A stretch of DNA of 64,000 nt from Nymphaea colorata (taxonomy: Eukaryota > Streptophyta > Magnoliopsida > Nymphaeales > Nymphaeaceae): the NCBI RefSeq assembly GCF_008831285.2, contig NC_045138.2, forward strand, positions 43,207,115 through 43,271,114. The letters are read 5' to 3'. A program made the translations under genes and the position numbers. Within the stretch, counting starts at the first letter, position 1. The number at the start of each line of letters is the position of its first letter. Positions 33,626-46,125 of this stretch are shown here, piece after piece. The notes under the pieces are model-generated. The model was not told the origin of the DNA, did not search any database, and was given only the letters and a program-made list of their open reading frames with translations.

Positions 33626-36600
33626 TGTAACGTTATTCATTTTGGCAGGTTGGGCTGGATCGGGTCTAGACCTGGACCCGAGCTCCACGCGTGAAGAGGA
33701 AGCCCGACGCGGGTTCCCCTTCTCGTCTTCCTCTCTGTCTCCCTCTTTGTTGCCCTCTCATGCCGCAAGTGAGCATCCGACATAGAGAAGAAGAAGGCAG
33801 AGGATAGTGCAGCGGCAACAGAGGTGAAGGGCGGCAGCGGCGGTGCAGAAGTGAGCATCATCAGTCTCTCCCTGTCTCTTCTTTCTTCTTTCTTATCCTC
33901 CTCCCTCTCTCGCTGTTTTCTATCCCAATTCTTTTCTATCGAATCCCTCTCTCACACCCGCAAGCTCTTACGCCCTCTCTCCTGCACTCTTTCCCTCCTT
34001 CACTACACACTCATTTGTCTGCTTGCCTCTCTCTCTGCATTCTCTCCGACCAACTCTCTCCCGCACTGTCTCCCCTCTGTCTGAACTCTCTGTGTCCATC
34101 TCCCCTCTCTGTCTGCACACTCTCCCTTTTGTGCTCTTCCTTCACTCTCATCATCTCTCTATTCACACCCTCCCTCTCTCTTGTGCACGTCTCTTCTCCC
34201 TCGCTTGAACCCGCTATTTCCCTCTCTCTTCGTTGTCCATTACCATCTCCCCCTTTCCGTGTGCCATCTCTCTCTCACTCACATCTCTCGTGCTCTCTCT
34301 CTTGTCTTCAGCCTCCCCCAACCGAAGACCCCTCTCTTAAACTTCCTTTTACTTGTTCTCACCTTTTTGTGGCTGTTGGATTGGAATTGCAGCTTGGGGA
34401 CACGTCTTTCCCCTCATACCAGTGAATTGAAGGAGTTTGGTGGTGACGATATTGTATAATTTTAGCCGTTTGAGGATCAATTGAGCATTGAGGTGGCTGT
34501 CAGGAACATTGCAGTAGTTTGGACTCTAAGAGTGGGGTGAGCGAGGCCTAATCGGGCCTACATTGTCTAATATTTTCTGTTAGGGCAAATATAATTATTA
34601 ATTGAGTATGCTAGACTTAAGATTTGATGATTTATAATGCATGTTAGCAACTTTGCTATTTTGAGGAAGGTCGAGGACTATTTTGGAAGGATGAGGAATC
34701 CATGTCTATAATTATCTTTCTAGCATGATGGGTTAATATTCGAAACGATTAGGAAGCATGGTAGAGATTTGATGTGCTCGAGTAGGTGTAGGACCATTGT
34801 CGTGAACATGTGGCGCATGCTATTGTCGATATGCGTATTGCATTTTTGGTTGGGAAAGAGTGTGTTTGTTGGGAAGACGCCTCAACTAAGAAAGCAAGTG
34901 AGAAACGTATTAGTGATTGGTTGAATCACAAGCTCGAAGCTTAAATTATTTGGTCACAATGTCAAAGAGTTGGGAAGAGACCTATTGGAGGGCTTTGTGG
35001 GCCGATACTACCTGTCGGCACCCTCTTGAGGTGATGACTTACGCCTCAATGATTCCATTTCAAATATGTATAGATTGTAAAGCAAAGCAAGTAAAAATCT
35101 TTTCGCTTGACTTTGTTTGCAGGTACACCAAGCACGTTGAGTATACCTTGAGCGACAAGATTCGAAGCTTGAGGTGTATTGAGTATTTGGCGACACGCAG
35201 CAGGTATGGCAGCATTCCAGGCAAATCTCTACTTGGGGCCAACTTTTGAAAGCATGCTTTTCAGGATCATTGGATCCTATGATTATGTTGTGATTGAATG
35301 AATGTGTTTGAATGATGATGTGATTGGTTTTGTTTTTAACTTACTATACAATTTCATGTGCATGATAGCAATGATAATTGTTTAGGACAGATGAGGTAGG
35401 GTATCAAGTCGAGTATCTCATCTACTCCAATTGTGCATTAGAAACATCCTAGAATGATAATTGCATAGGACTGCTACGAGCTAATCACAGATTGATACTA
35501 CTATCCATGGTTCGACTAAGTTTTGAAAGATGTGATTGATGTGAATGTTGTAATATGTTTCGTATGCATTGCGGTGGGTATGATGCAAATGAATGAATTT
35601 GAAGGGTAGTTGTACTCATAAATTATGATGGCTAGCTAAGAATATTGACCATATGTGTAGCCCTCATGTGAAGACATTTAAAGGTATGGGTGTACTCGTG
35701 AAGTGAACTAACCTCATGAGTTAGTCAGTCATTTTGTGAATGTACTTTCATATGTTAAGTAAGAAAGAATAATAGATGTGAGACCAGTGGGTTGTGGCAA
35801 TGTGTTTGGGAAATGTCCCGCCTTCGCCGTTGGCCTCACCTGCTCGGAGTGCAGGCGGTGCGAGACCCCAAGATATCATTGTGTGATGTGGATGGAGCAT
35901 TGGGCTCCCACCTTCCCAACCTGGGTGTCCTAGGGAAGGTTGAGTAACTTTCCTTGGAATTCACACATTCATGGACGAGTGTTCTACCACTCTAGTGTGA
36001 ACAGATCCGTATCGTTTCGAGCCACCACGGGTGCCTGTGTTTGAACCCACTAGAACTATCAATTCACTAACTAATGTAAATGAAATGATTGTAAATGAAA
36101 AAAATGTGAATGAAGTGTATGTGCATGAAGTGAATGTGATTATTAAAGATGTTAATTATAGTCATTGAGCGGTTTTTACATGTCGTGGCCTATGTGATGG
36201 GCTTTCATGACAAGTCATGTGACAGCATGCTCTATCATGACATGATAATGATTTGTTTTTCTAATTATTATATCCCAGATTTGATCTCCTACCTTAGAGG
36301 GTTAGGGATTTATCTGGTTTGTTGCCATACTTTGAAGGCTAAGCCTTCTGTTGTTTATTTTTTCAGGTTTTGGTAGACCCGAACAACAGGTTGATCAGAT
36401 GGCTCAACTCACATCCTACTGGAGAGATTTTGGGTCTATTGGAATGCCGATGCATCATGTTTTGGTCTCATTGATGCCTTGTTTTTGTTAGGCATCAATG
36501 TTGTGGTTTTGAGGCATTTTTATCATATGTGTTATTGAGAAATATGAAGTGAATTTTGTATGAACTGGATTTATTATAGAGTAGAAAGTTTGTCCCATTG

Positions 36601-36712
36601 TCTTTGACTTGCATAGCTCCTTTCCTTTTGAATCGTTGTGTCATCACACCTCAACATTTTATGTTTTAACAAAAAAAGAGTTATTTGAGGGTCAAAGTGT
36701 TGGGGTGCGATA
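33626..36712. mobile_element. Solo LTR, 3.1 kb, with 5-bp target duplication
   Basis: The sequence TGTAACGTT...GGTGCGATA is flanked by GCTAT at 33621-33625 and GCTAT at 36713-36717. It starts with TG and ends in TA, probably CA changed by C to T. Length, 5-bp duplication and a GGGGTGCGA end fit a long-LTR Ty3/gypsy element such as the Tekay/Del group. There is no internal gag-pol, so recombination between two LTRs is the likely origin. It holds a polypyrimidine block (33855-34330) and no credible gene. Confidence 0.82.
33855..34330 (+). repeat. Polypyrimidine-rich tract
   Basis: Nearly 480 bp strongly biased to C and T on the plus strand (CTCTCTC, CCCTCTCT words) inside the solo LTR. The open frames across it are Ser/Leu-rich composition artefacts. 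Confidence 0.85.
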
Positions 36713-37004
36713 GCTATATTTAATTTAAATAAAGCCATCCACAATCACATTGTCAAATAATTAATGTCAAATGAGGAAATGATGTATAACATAAGAATAG
36801 ATTCAACATGACCATAACATGTATATTTGCAACTGGTTTTCATTACTTATTTTGGGAGATCAAAGCATGTAACCATAGAGTAGAAACAAAACCTAAACTG
36901 TATTTGTGAAACCTTAATATGTGTGTCCATTATAAAGCACATTTAAAATACAAAGTCTCAATAAACTAGCACATTTTCACTTGACAAAATAAAATACCTA
37001 TATG

Positions 37005-39160
37005 AATGACATACCTTGGGTGCTAAACTCTTAGTGAGTCGATCTGCAATAATGGCGTTTGCCCCAACATGTTGTATGTACACCTGACCATCCTATATCA
37101 TTTATTGCTATGAACTTAATGGCAATATATTTTAACTTTAATGAACTTATATTGTATTATGAGTTATTAAAACTAAACAATTTGATGGTCATTCAATGTT
37201 TTTTAGAATGTGTAGTCCTATGATAATTTTTTTGCAGGCATATTCCATGGTTGGGTGCCTCATAACATGTTATGAATTGTACAACTATAGTCAAATTAGA
37301 TACAAGTGTTTGCTTAACACTCCTATATGATATAGCTCCTTTTGCCAATAGGTACACATAACATGACATGGATCTAAGACTATGTTGACTTAGCTAACTC
37401 AAAGTCTGAATTGGGGCATTGGTTAAGTCTGAATTTGTTTTCCTTATTAGTTGTGCTATCTCTTAGTTTATAACCCTTTATGCTATATTTTAAAGTACCT
37501 TGTTAATATAACTCTTTTGTGTCAATGCAAGAGTCCTTGTGAATGATCTCCATTTACTAGAGATCCATAATGTAAAAGAAGTGTCTGCATGATATTTAAT
37601 TTCAAATTTATGCAAGAAATCTCTTGCTTCATGAATTGTCTACATTATTATTGTCTATTATATATCATAGATAGTCCAAAATTAAGAAAATATATTTATT
37701 TATTCGATTTATAACACAGATGAATTTTCTTTAATTTGAAATCTAGTTCCTTTGCATTTCGTAAGACTGATTTTTTGCTCCATTTATATTTTTCATTGAT
37801 ATCACAGTTGAGAAATTTTATGTTCACATTCATTTAATGTAGCTACAAATTAAAATGAGCCATAGTGCTATTAAATAGAGTTTTGATGAGACTAGAGAGA
37901 ATTAGAGGCACATTTACCGCACACATTAGCCTCAAAACCAAATTAGGGCACAAGTTAATGAAACTTGTGATGCTATTGAGGGGATACTTGCTCTGAAGCA
38001 TAGGTGAGTTTCTTTAGTTTGCTGACTATTTCCTTTGTATTTCCTAAGATATTTGGTTTTTACTGTTCCATATGTATTGTTTCATTAATATCACTATTGA
38101 GAAACTTTTTGTTAACTTCCATCTAACTTAATTTGAGTTAAAAGGAACCTCTAGTTCCAAAATAATTTTTAAAGACTCTTTTGATGGAACTAGACAGAAA
38201 ATCTCTAAATAATCAAAGCTTTTTTTAAAAAATGTTTTGCGTCATTAGATTAATATTACATAGTGAATTCGTCTTAGTCTTAAAAATTTGTTTGCAAGTA
38301 ATGGTTTCATACCTCCAGGTATATTCACATGACATTGTTGTTCATCTAACTTTATTGATGACATCTATCCAATTATAAGAGTTGGAGCTGTATATTATTT
38401 GCTTGAAGTTGACTAGATAATCTTCCATTAAACCTATATTTCCCTTATGTTCATAGAGAAAGAAAATACAATCATTTAGAATTACAGTTCTCTTCTTTTT
38501 AATGGATCTTCTTTATGGTATCTCCACTTGACTCTTTTGACATTGTTAAGTTTTTTGTTCAGTACTTGGAAAAAAGAGATCCACATTATTGTCTTCATCT
38601 AGTTCCATTAACTGAACAATGTAAAAAATAATGACCCTAGCATTGCTTTGTCTACAATAACTATAGAAAAAGGATTATGTTTCCTGTTGAAGGTAATGTT
38701 CCTCACCTCATCACCCTTGTGAAACTCAACATTCTTAAAGACATAAGCGATTCATCTTATAAAGAAAGGACATTTAATCTGGTCATAAAAATTATAGCAC
38801 ATTGATCTTCCAATAAAATAGTTGCTAACCATTTTGAGTCAAATTTTCTTTTTCTTTGTCATGTATAGCATCACCACAACTAGATAGCCTCAAATATGAA
38901 AGTGCTTCATAATAGGCCTCTTGTAAACTAATCATTTGTATGAGGTTCCTAGTATTATTTTAGATGGAACTCGATTTAGAATAAAAGTTCCAATTTTTAT
39001 GTCTTTCCCTACCTCTCACCAAAAGGGATTCTAAAAAGGAGTAATCGTTTGTCCTATTCTTTACTATATTTTTTTTTGTCTCTTGGAAATATGATTCATC
39101 AGTTGAAGAACCTAACATGATATATTGAGGGACTATAAGTACCATTTTAGAATATTAATA
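37005..39160 (-). pseudogene. Ty1/copia pol remnant, minus strand
   Basis: Minus strand. Integrase C-terminal signatures at about 39000-38700 are ILNRVPSKIILGTSY, MKHFHI, SNYFIGRS and YNFYDQIKCPF. The RNase H end at about 37070-37010 reads VGANAIIADRLTKSLAPKV. The part between has lost most readable RT. Its downstream end runs toward the solo LTR. Confidence 0.75.
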
Positions 39161-39609
39161 AATAGTCCTACACATTGTTCACCTAATTCATCAAATGTCT
39201 CATAGTATTCACTATCACTATCAAATATGAGGGCTTTAATCCATTTTCTAAGCTAATCTCAAATAAAGCCTTGAATCTATCACAAAAATAATAGTTCATG
39301 AATGTAAAAAAATATTGTTAGCCATTCTAGCAACCCATGATAACCATCTAATTGGTGCCTCTAGGCATTTTAGGGCGCAATAATCTCTTTCATATGTGAA
39401 AGCCTTTCCATGATTGCTAATCATGCATGCAACCTCCATGTCCATTACTTTCCATATTTGATTGTGATTAGGCAGGGCAATGTTAGACATAGTTTATGAA
39501 GTTGTTCTACGTTTTTTGTTTTATAGTTCTACTATGGATATAAAAAATCTTCTTGTTTGGTGAAATCTCAGTCTACACTGTTCCATTTGAATAAATATTC
39601 TTTTTGCGT
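39161..39609. other. Decayed sequence upstream of copia integrase
   Basis: A 64-residue minus-strand frame at 39490-39296 has no clear match. By position it may be more copia pol or gag. Confidence 0.3.
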
Positions 39610-40390
39610 ACTTATAGTTTTTGATGAGTTTAACTTCTAAATACATCTGCTCAATTATAGTTTTTTGATGAGTTTAAATTGTAGTTAGATTGATGCAGAT
39701 TCATTTAGATGATTGTAATCACAGGCATTTATTTATATATATATGATTAAAGTCTATCATTTGCAAAATTGTAGTTCATCCGATGAGTTTAACTTATAAT
39801 TACATCTATATAGGTTCATTTAAATGATATTCATCACAAGTATGTATTGATACAAATGAGTTTTAGGTTTTTTATTTACAAAATTGTACTTATGAATGAG
39901 ATTTAGGTCCTTCATTTACACAATTATAGTTCATCCAATAAATTTAACTTGTAATTACATTTACAGAGATTCATTTAAATGATTAAAATCATATGTAATG
40001 ATGCGAATGGGATCTAAGTCCATCTTATGCATAATTGTAGTTCATTCAATGAGTTTATCGTGTAATTCCATCTGCTAAAGTTCATTTAATTGATTGTAAT
40101 TACAAGTATGCATTGATAAAAATAGGATTAGGTCATTCATTTACACAATTATAATTCATCCAATGAGTTTAATTTGTAATCACATCTATAAAGATTCATT
40201 TAAGTTATCGTAATCACAAGTACGTCATGATATGAATGGGATTTAAGTCTATCATTTTGCACAATTTTAGCTCATCCAATGAGTTTAAATTATAATTTCA
40301 TTCATAAAGATTCATTTAAATTATTGTAATCATAAGTACATATTGATCCGAAGGAGATTTAGGTCCTTCCTTTACACAATTGTAGTTTAT
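39610..40390. repeat. Tandem array, about 114-bp units
   Basis: Units contain TTCATCCAATGAGTTTAA, then a GTAATTACATCTATAAAG-like stretch, ATTCATTTAAATGATTGTAA and TTTAGGTCCATCATTTAC. Unit anchors lie at 39772, 39927, 40038, 40152, 40268 and 40382. Spacing is 111-116 bp except the first (155, with an extra piece). Two shorter anchors precede it at about 39613 and 39661. The copies are diverged. It is noncoding and AT-rich. Confidence 0.88.
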
Positions 40391-42769
40391 CCTAAGATCT
40401 ATTGGCACTTGTTTTCTTAGCAACTGTTTATTTTCATTTAAACACTAATACAAATTTAAAAGCGTGTAAAATAAAGGAAATTGATAATTCCCTTAGATAC
40501 AAGCCTCTCAATTTTTTAGTTAAACAAGTGACTTAAATGCAAATAACATAGAGAAATTTTTAGTAGCCAACTTAAGTTTTACCACATTGACAAGCAAAGT
40601 TTCATGATATGAAGCAACTAAATGGAGCATATAAAATTTATCATTACCAAATATAGAACCAAATACTAATTAAATTGAATCCAAAAACAACTTAAACTAA
40701 CTATCTTCAAAGGAACAATATTAACCAAGCCAACAGAATAATAGAACCCCATAAAAGATGACACGACAAATATTCTTATTAATTTTAAATAACATCCAAT
40801 TATTAATAATAACTGAAAATGTACTATATTCTCAACCTTGTTCTTCTTGCTATCTGCTACATAGATAAATCTTTTAGTATCATTTGGATGTTGAAATTTC
40901 AACAATCTTGTATTAATACATTTATGTGAGCATTAGTACTCAAATCTATCTACCTAGTGTGCATAGGAATATAAGTTAAATTGACTTTGAAACACACAAA
41001 AAAGAGTGGTATACCTTTATTTTCAAGTCAAATTTGGTCCTTTATAAAATCCTTCTTTGTATGGCCCTTGTCCTTACAAAAAAAAAAAAAAAAAACTGAT
41101 TTTCATCCTTGGGCTTTTTTTTTCCCATGAATAAGGGACACATTGCAACTTCTGTAATTGTTTTCCACAATTTTGTATTTGGATAGTAGGCAAGTGAGCA
41201 TTTTTACTATTATCTTGCTTCAAGTGAATCTCTTCTTGAGCATCACGAGAAATGAGAGTTCATTTAGAGTTCAACTCTCCTATGGCAGCTGTTTTGATTT
41301 TGAGTTGACTTTATTATGCATAAATAGATAATAAAAAACCAAATGCATGAGAAGTCATCAAATAACCTTAACTTTACCCATGCTTTTTTGTTTGAAAGTA
41401 ATATGAAACATTTCCATAACGTGTGTTCCATTCTTTATACTTTATTGAAGCAAGCTTCTTAAAAGGGGTTCATGTTTCAGCCTTTTGTTTTAGCAAAATG
41501 CTTTTTAACTTTCTCTAGAAATATATTGGGACTAGTTTCAATCTTGAAATTTTTTGTCATTGCACACTTCATGAACATTAGAATCATGCAAATTAAACAT
41601 TCTCATTAAAGTAACTTTCATTAGTTAGAGTAGATGGTTATTTCTCCAAGTCTAGTTCCATGCATCGTAAGCAATGACAACATTTTCTTCAAAGTCATAT
41701 ATTAATCTTTATGACTTGTACTAGGAGAGTTGTCAGACTAAAAATGTTACAAAGTTGACTCCTACTATGGTAGAGTGTTTGAAGAAGTATTTCCTCATAA
41801 ACATAGTGGGGTACATATTCCTTGCTGAGGTTGAGGGCCACATGAATTTTCCTACTGTTTAGCTTCTTCAAAGACAGGCCAGTATGAATACCAAGTGTTT
41901 GTCGATTGCTATGTCAGCCATGGCTTTTCTCTATAGATGTCTATCTAGGTTTGTGACTGGAGATGTACCCATCTTCAAAGGATGCATGGTCACACTACAG
42001 TCATGGTTTTTTAGGCACATAACTTCATAGGGTTACATATAAATGAGACTCCTACTTAAATTAGACAAAAGAGAATAATGTTGTTGGATTTGCATTAGGA
42101 GGACATTGTATGAGACTTCTCCAACCAACACACCATGAGCCCACACTACAGTATAGTTTAAGGGGAAAAACCTGTTGGGGTCCTCGTCCATTGATGACTA
42201 TCATCTAGAGTGGTGCTTTCACCAACTTTCTTAAAGACTACTAGACTACTATCCTATGATGACCTTGGGCACTATCTCATAATTTGATTTGAAGTCACCA
42301 CAGTGAATTAGCAAATACCTGTTCACATGTCATGAATGAGAACCACTTTTGCACTTCTATATATATATCCCAAGGTAGCCCTGGGGTAGGACTATATAGA
42401 GTAGTAGAACATTGTCTGTCCCACTTCCCCACATTTAGCAAGGAATGAGTTGTGTCTAGTTGTCCTTACCATTCAGTTGTGTCTAGTTGTCCTTACCATT
42501 CATTGTTTCCTCCTTTTTGTCAAACATTAATGTCTCTTTATGCAAAGCACTACTTTGGCAAATGAATTTCTCCAATATATTGATATTTTTCTCTTACTTG
42601 CAAACTAGCCCTTCTTCTTTGCTTCAAAAGAGCAACGTGTCTTCCATTCACTATTGGCCTGCATGTCTTGTTTTTCATTCACCAATCTTTCTCATATTTC
42701 CCGAACTGTGTCATTTTTCAATTTCTATTTTTATTTGATTCTTAGGTTGCAATTGACACGATGCCAAAG
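40391..42769. other. AT-rich intergenic sequence
   Basis: No gene identified. Around 41880-42030 the plus strand reads LYRCLSRFVTGDVPIFKGC and LQSWFFRH, which faintly recalls the plant mobile domain of transposon-derived proteins, but stops surround it. A 27-bp tandem pair lies at 42449-42502. An A tract lies at about 41078-41096. Confidence 0.4.
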
Positions 42770-43370
42770 ATGTTGCACAAGGTTAGGACCCAATACCAAC
42801 CGGAATGGGGACAACAATAATGCCAAAAACAATGCCAATGAGAATGGGGAGTTCATGTTACTCCTTACAGACCTCAGAATGAAATAGGAGGGATTAAACC
42901 TGACTACATATGACATGCTTTAGAGGATGATGATCTGGTTTCTCACTGAAAACCACTTTGTGCTGCTAAGAGGAAGTCATGAATGGGCAGGCACAGTTTT
43001 AATCTAGTACTTCAAGCTAGGAGAATGCAATGCAAGACCAAGGGCAACAATCAACAGAACAACTACTTCAATAAGGAAATTCCTAATATGGGTGGTGGAA
43101 ATGTAGGGCCAAACAGTGGGAATCCAGAAACTAGCCTCAGGCATGGAGGCAACATTGCAAATTTCAACATGGCGAATGCAGAATCTGGTGCTATGACCAC
43201 ATGAGGTAGTGTTGCAAATCTTGGCATGGCAAATATGGGAGGTGGCGCTATGAACATGGGAGGTAGTATAGTTAATCCCATCACTATGAACATCGGCATC
43301 AACATTCCCAACCTTAGGGCTGCCAATAGGAAACACGCACCCTCAACCCTAGTCATGTTAATCTTAGAGA
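42770..43370 (+). pseudogene. Broken Gly/Asn/Met-rich low-complexity reading frame
   Basis: Plus-strand frames encode NRNGDNNNAKNNANENG near 42810, then from 43090 a repeating pattern: NMGGGNVGPNSGNPE, HGGNIANFNMANAESG, a TGA at 43202-43204, and in the same frame GSVANLGMANMGGGAMNMGG. Bases show the same degenerate unit (GGAGGTGGCGCTATGAACAT-like). It looks like an internally repetitive, disordered protein segment now interrupted. I do not recognise the family. Confidence 0.5.
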
Positions 43371-43965
43371 TGGCATCCTTCTAGGGAGTGCTCATCAGCC
43401 ATGGAGCATTATCAATCCTATGAGCAGTTTGAGTATGGGAGGAGGAATTGTGAATCCTGCTAGTTAGCACCATCCTCATAGTAGTATGATGAATCTACGG
43501 TTCCCTATGCTCTGGGAAGAGGGAAAACTAATGCAACTGGAAGATTCCTTAAACAATGCTCCCACAACAGGAATGTATGGGCATGTGAGAAATGGAGCTT
43601 GGTTTGTTGTTGGACTATCATAGAACCTCCCCATCAATCCTGGCTGCATCGCCTGAGACCCTCTGCGTTGCCCGTGTCTGCTGCTGCCCTCTGCTCCTCC
43701 GGCGCCGCCTGATCTCTTGCCTGACGTTGTTGCTTTTACCCAACGGAGTCACCTCCCACGTTCTGCCCGACATCGCCACTTCCGCTGCTGCTATTTGCTG
43801 TCACTGGACTGCCTTGGCAATGCTTGCAGAAGCTCCCTGCCGCTAATCGTCATCCCGCTGCCGCTGCCTTCATCTGTCTATCTGCCATCGATGTCCTGTG
43901 CTGTTGTTGGTGCCCTTTGTTGATGTCAGTGCCGTTTTTTTGTTGCTGCAGCCTGGTTTGTGATC

Positions 43966-45282
43966 ATGGCAGCGTCTTCCTCTTCGACCATCAGCACTGA
44001 TCAGACTGAAATGGGGGCTTATAGAACTGAGAATGTTCCGTTTCAGGTTACTACCATCCGTCTTACCAAGGAAAACTATCTTAAGTGGTCTACCGCCTTC
44101 ACTATGGGTATAGCTGGTCGAGGCCATATTGCCTATGTGAATGGGAGTAAGGTTGAACCTACTGAAAATAGTATGGCTTGGGATACTTGGTTTCTTGAGA
44201 ACAACCAAGTAAAAATGTGGATTGTTAATTCAGTATCCTCAGACATTCAACCTCTCATTCTTCGTAAGAAAACTGCGAGAGATATGTGGATTATTTTTGA
44301 ACAGATGTATGGTCAAAAGAAGAGAAAAGTTTGTGTGTATCAACTAATGAAGGACTTGTATGCTCTTCGACAAGGGGATCTCTCAGTCGCTGATTTCTAC
44401 GCCGCATTAAAATCTAAGTGGGAGAATCTTGACTACCATTCTGATGATATCTGGAGTTGTCCTCATGACCAGATGCATTATATGACCAGGGAGTGGGAGA
44501 ATAGGATATTCCTTTTATTAGCCAGACTGAACGATGAATTCAAAAATATAAGGAGTCAGATTCTTAACTCTGAAGAATCATTCAGTATTGAAGATGTTTA
44601 TTCCCGTGTTGAAGCTGAAGAGCAAAGGCGGCTGGACATAAATGGGAGAAAGGGGGATCACATGTCTCACAATGAACAGTCAGCCTTTGTTAGTCGTGCC
44701 TCTATGGGAACTGCCCGTTCCTCCCATAAATGTACTCACCGCAAAAAACTAGGTCATGTTACGGAGTTTTGTTGGGACCAGCATCTAGAAAAGAAGAATA
44801 GTAGGGGGAGGTCTTCTGGTGGGAAGAAGCCTGTTTCGAATGCAATGAACCCTAGTGACGGTAAATTTTCTATTTCTACGGAACAGATTTGTGAGCTGCG
44901 AGCATATTTGAGCCAGATTGATGTTGGTCAGGCAGACATGTCAGATGAGGTGCAGGTCAATCAGGCACTGGCCGTTTCGGGTGAAAAAGGTACTTCTTGC
45001 ATGGGGGAGTGGATTGTTGATAACGGTGCCACTCATCACATGACTGGCAACCCCAAACTCTTTCATGACTACAAGCTATCCTCGGGAAAGGAACGTGTAT
45101 CCCTTGCCGATGGTTCCTTTACCTCTGTGGCAAGAAAAGGGAGTCTTTATTTGTTGAACAATTTTTTAGTGCATGGAGCCTTGCATGTTCCTCATCTTCC
45201 CTTAAATCTTTTATCTATTAGAAAGATTACCAAGGAACTGAACTGTGAACTTATCTTTTTTGAAAAACGTTGTGTTTTGTAG
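43966..45282 (+). pseudogene. Copia gag and protease
   Basis: A 438-residue open frame from the ATG at 43966 to a TAG at 45280. Residues about 25-230 are copia Gag (ENYLKWSTAFTMGIAGRG, then QLMKDLYALRQGDLSVADFY). The zinc knuckle at about 256-269 reads CTHRKKLGHVTEFC, with the second Cys replaced by Arg. The protease motif WIVDNGATHHMTG (about 349) keeps the catalytic Asp, but DSGA has become DNGA. The frame continues in phase into integrase after the single amber codon, where a Gln codon is expected. Confidence 0.88.
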
Positions 45283-46125
45283 GAATTGGTGACAAGGAAG
45301 AAAATTGGAATTGGTTTGCTGTCTGATGGTTTCTATCAGCTTCCTATACGTGTTGCTAGAGCTCTTATGTCAGTAGTTAGCAGGACAGGGAAGAAGAAGG
45401 AAGAGTGTTGTCAGTTATTTTTGTATTGGCATGAACACGTTGGTCATCTCCCTTTTGGGATTTTGAAACAATTGTTCCTTAAATTATGTTCCAGTTTGAA
45501 CATTTCCATGTTATCTTGTGATGTGTGTCAGTTTGCAAAGCATGTTAGAGCTTCATATCAAATCTTAAATAGTTATGCTAATAAAGCTTTCTCCTTGATT
45601 CATTCTGATGTGTGGGGGCCCTCAGATATTCATTCTCGTGGTGGTTTTCAGTATTTTATGACTTTCATAGATGACTATTCAAGGTGTACTTTTGTTTATC
45701 TATTGAAAGACTGTAGCGAAGTGCCTCATATTATAGAAACCTTCATCCTCCTAGTGGAAAACCAGTATGGTGGGTCTGTCAAGACATTCTGGTCCGATAA
45801 TGCTCATGAGTATATGTGTCTCACTGTCGAGGAATTCCTTCGAAAGAGGGGGATTCTTCATGAGACATCATGTAGTTATACACCCCCTCAAAATGGAGTT
45901 GCTGAAAGGAAAAACCGTCAGTTACTTAATGTCACCAGAGCTTTATTGTTCCAAATGAATCTTCCAAAATATTATTGGGGAGATGTGGTTATTACTAGTG
46001 CCTATTTGATTAATCGCATGCCTAGTCGAGTGCTAAATGGTCGTACACCCTACTCCATGCTTCTAGGGAGTAGCCAACCTTTTCACATTCCTCCTCGTGT
46101 CTTTGGATGTGTGTTTCATTCATGA
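45283..46125 (+). pseudogene. Copia integrase
   Basis: In phase with gag after the TAG. It contains the HHCC finger (WHEHVGH, then CDVC) and the catalytic D-D-E: HSDVWGP (D108 counting from the ATG at 45286), WSDNAHEY (D171; the usual Gly is Ala) and PQNGVAERKNR (E207). The full core is readable to SQPFHIPPRVFGCV. It is then lost by a frameshift near 46108; the expected continuation (HDHSPNVKKLDPKS) lies in another frame. Confidence 0.88.

Noticed and set aside
33824-34459. Ser/Leu/Pro-rich open frames
   Set aside because: They lie in the polypyrimidine tract of the solo LTR and reflect base composition.
41880-42030. Plant mobile domain-like stretch
   Set aside because: The resemblance is limited to some 35 residues, and stops surround it, so I did not call a gene.
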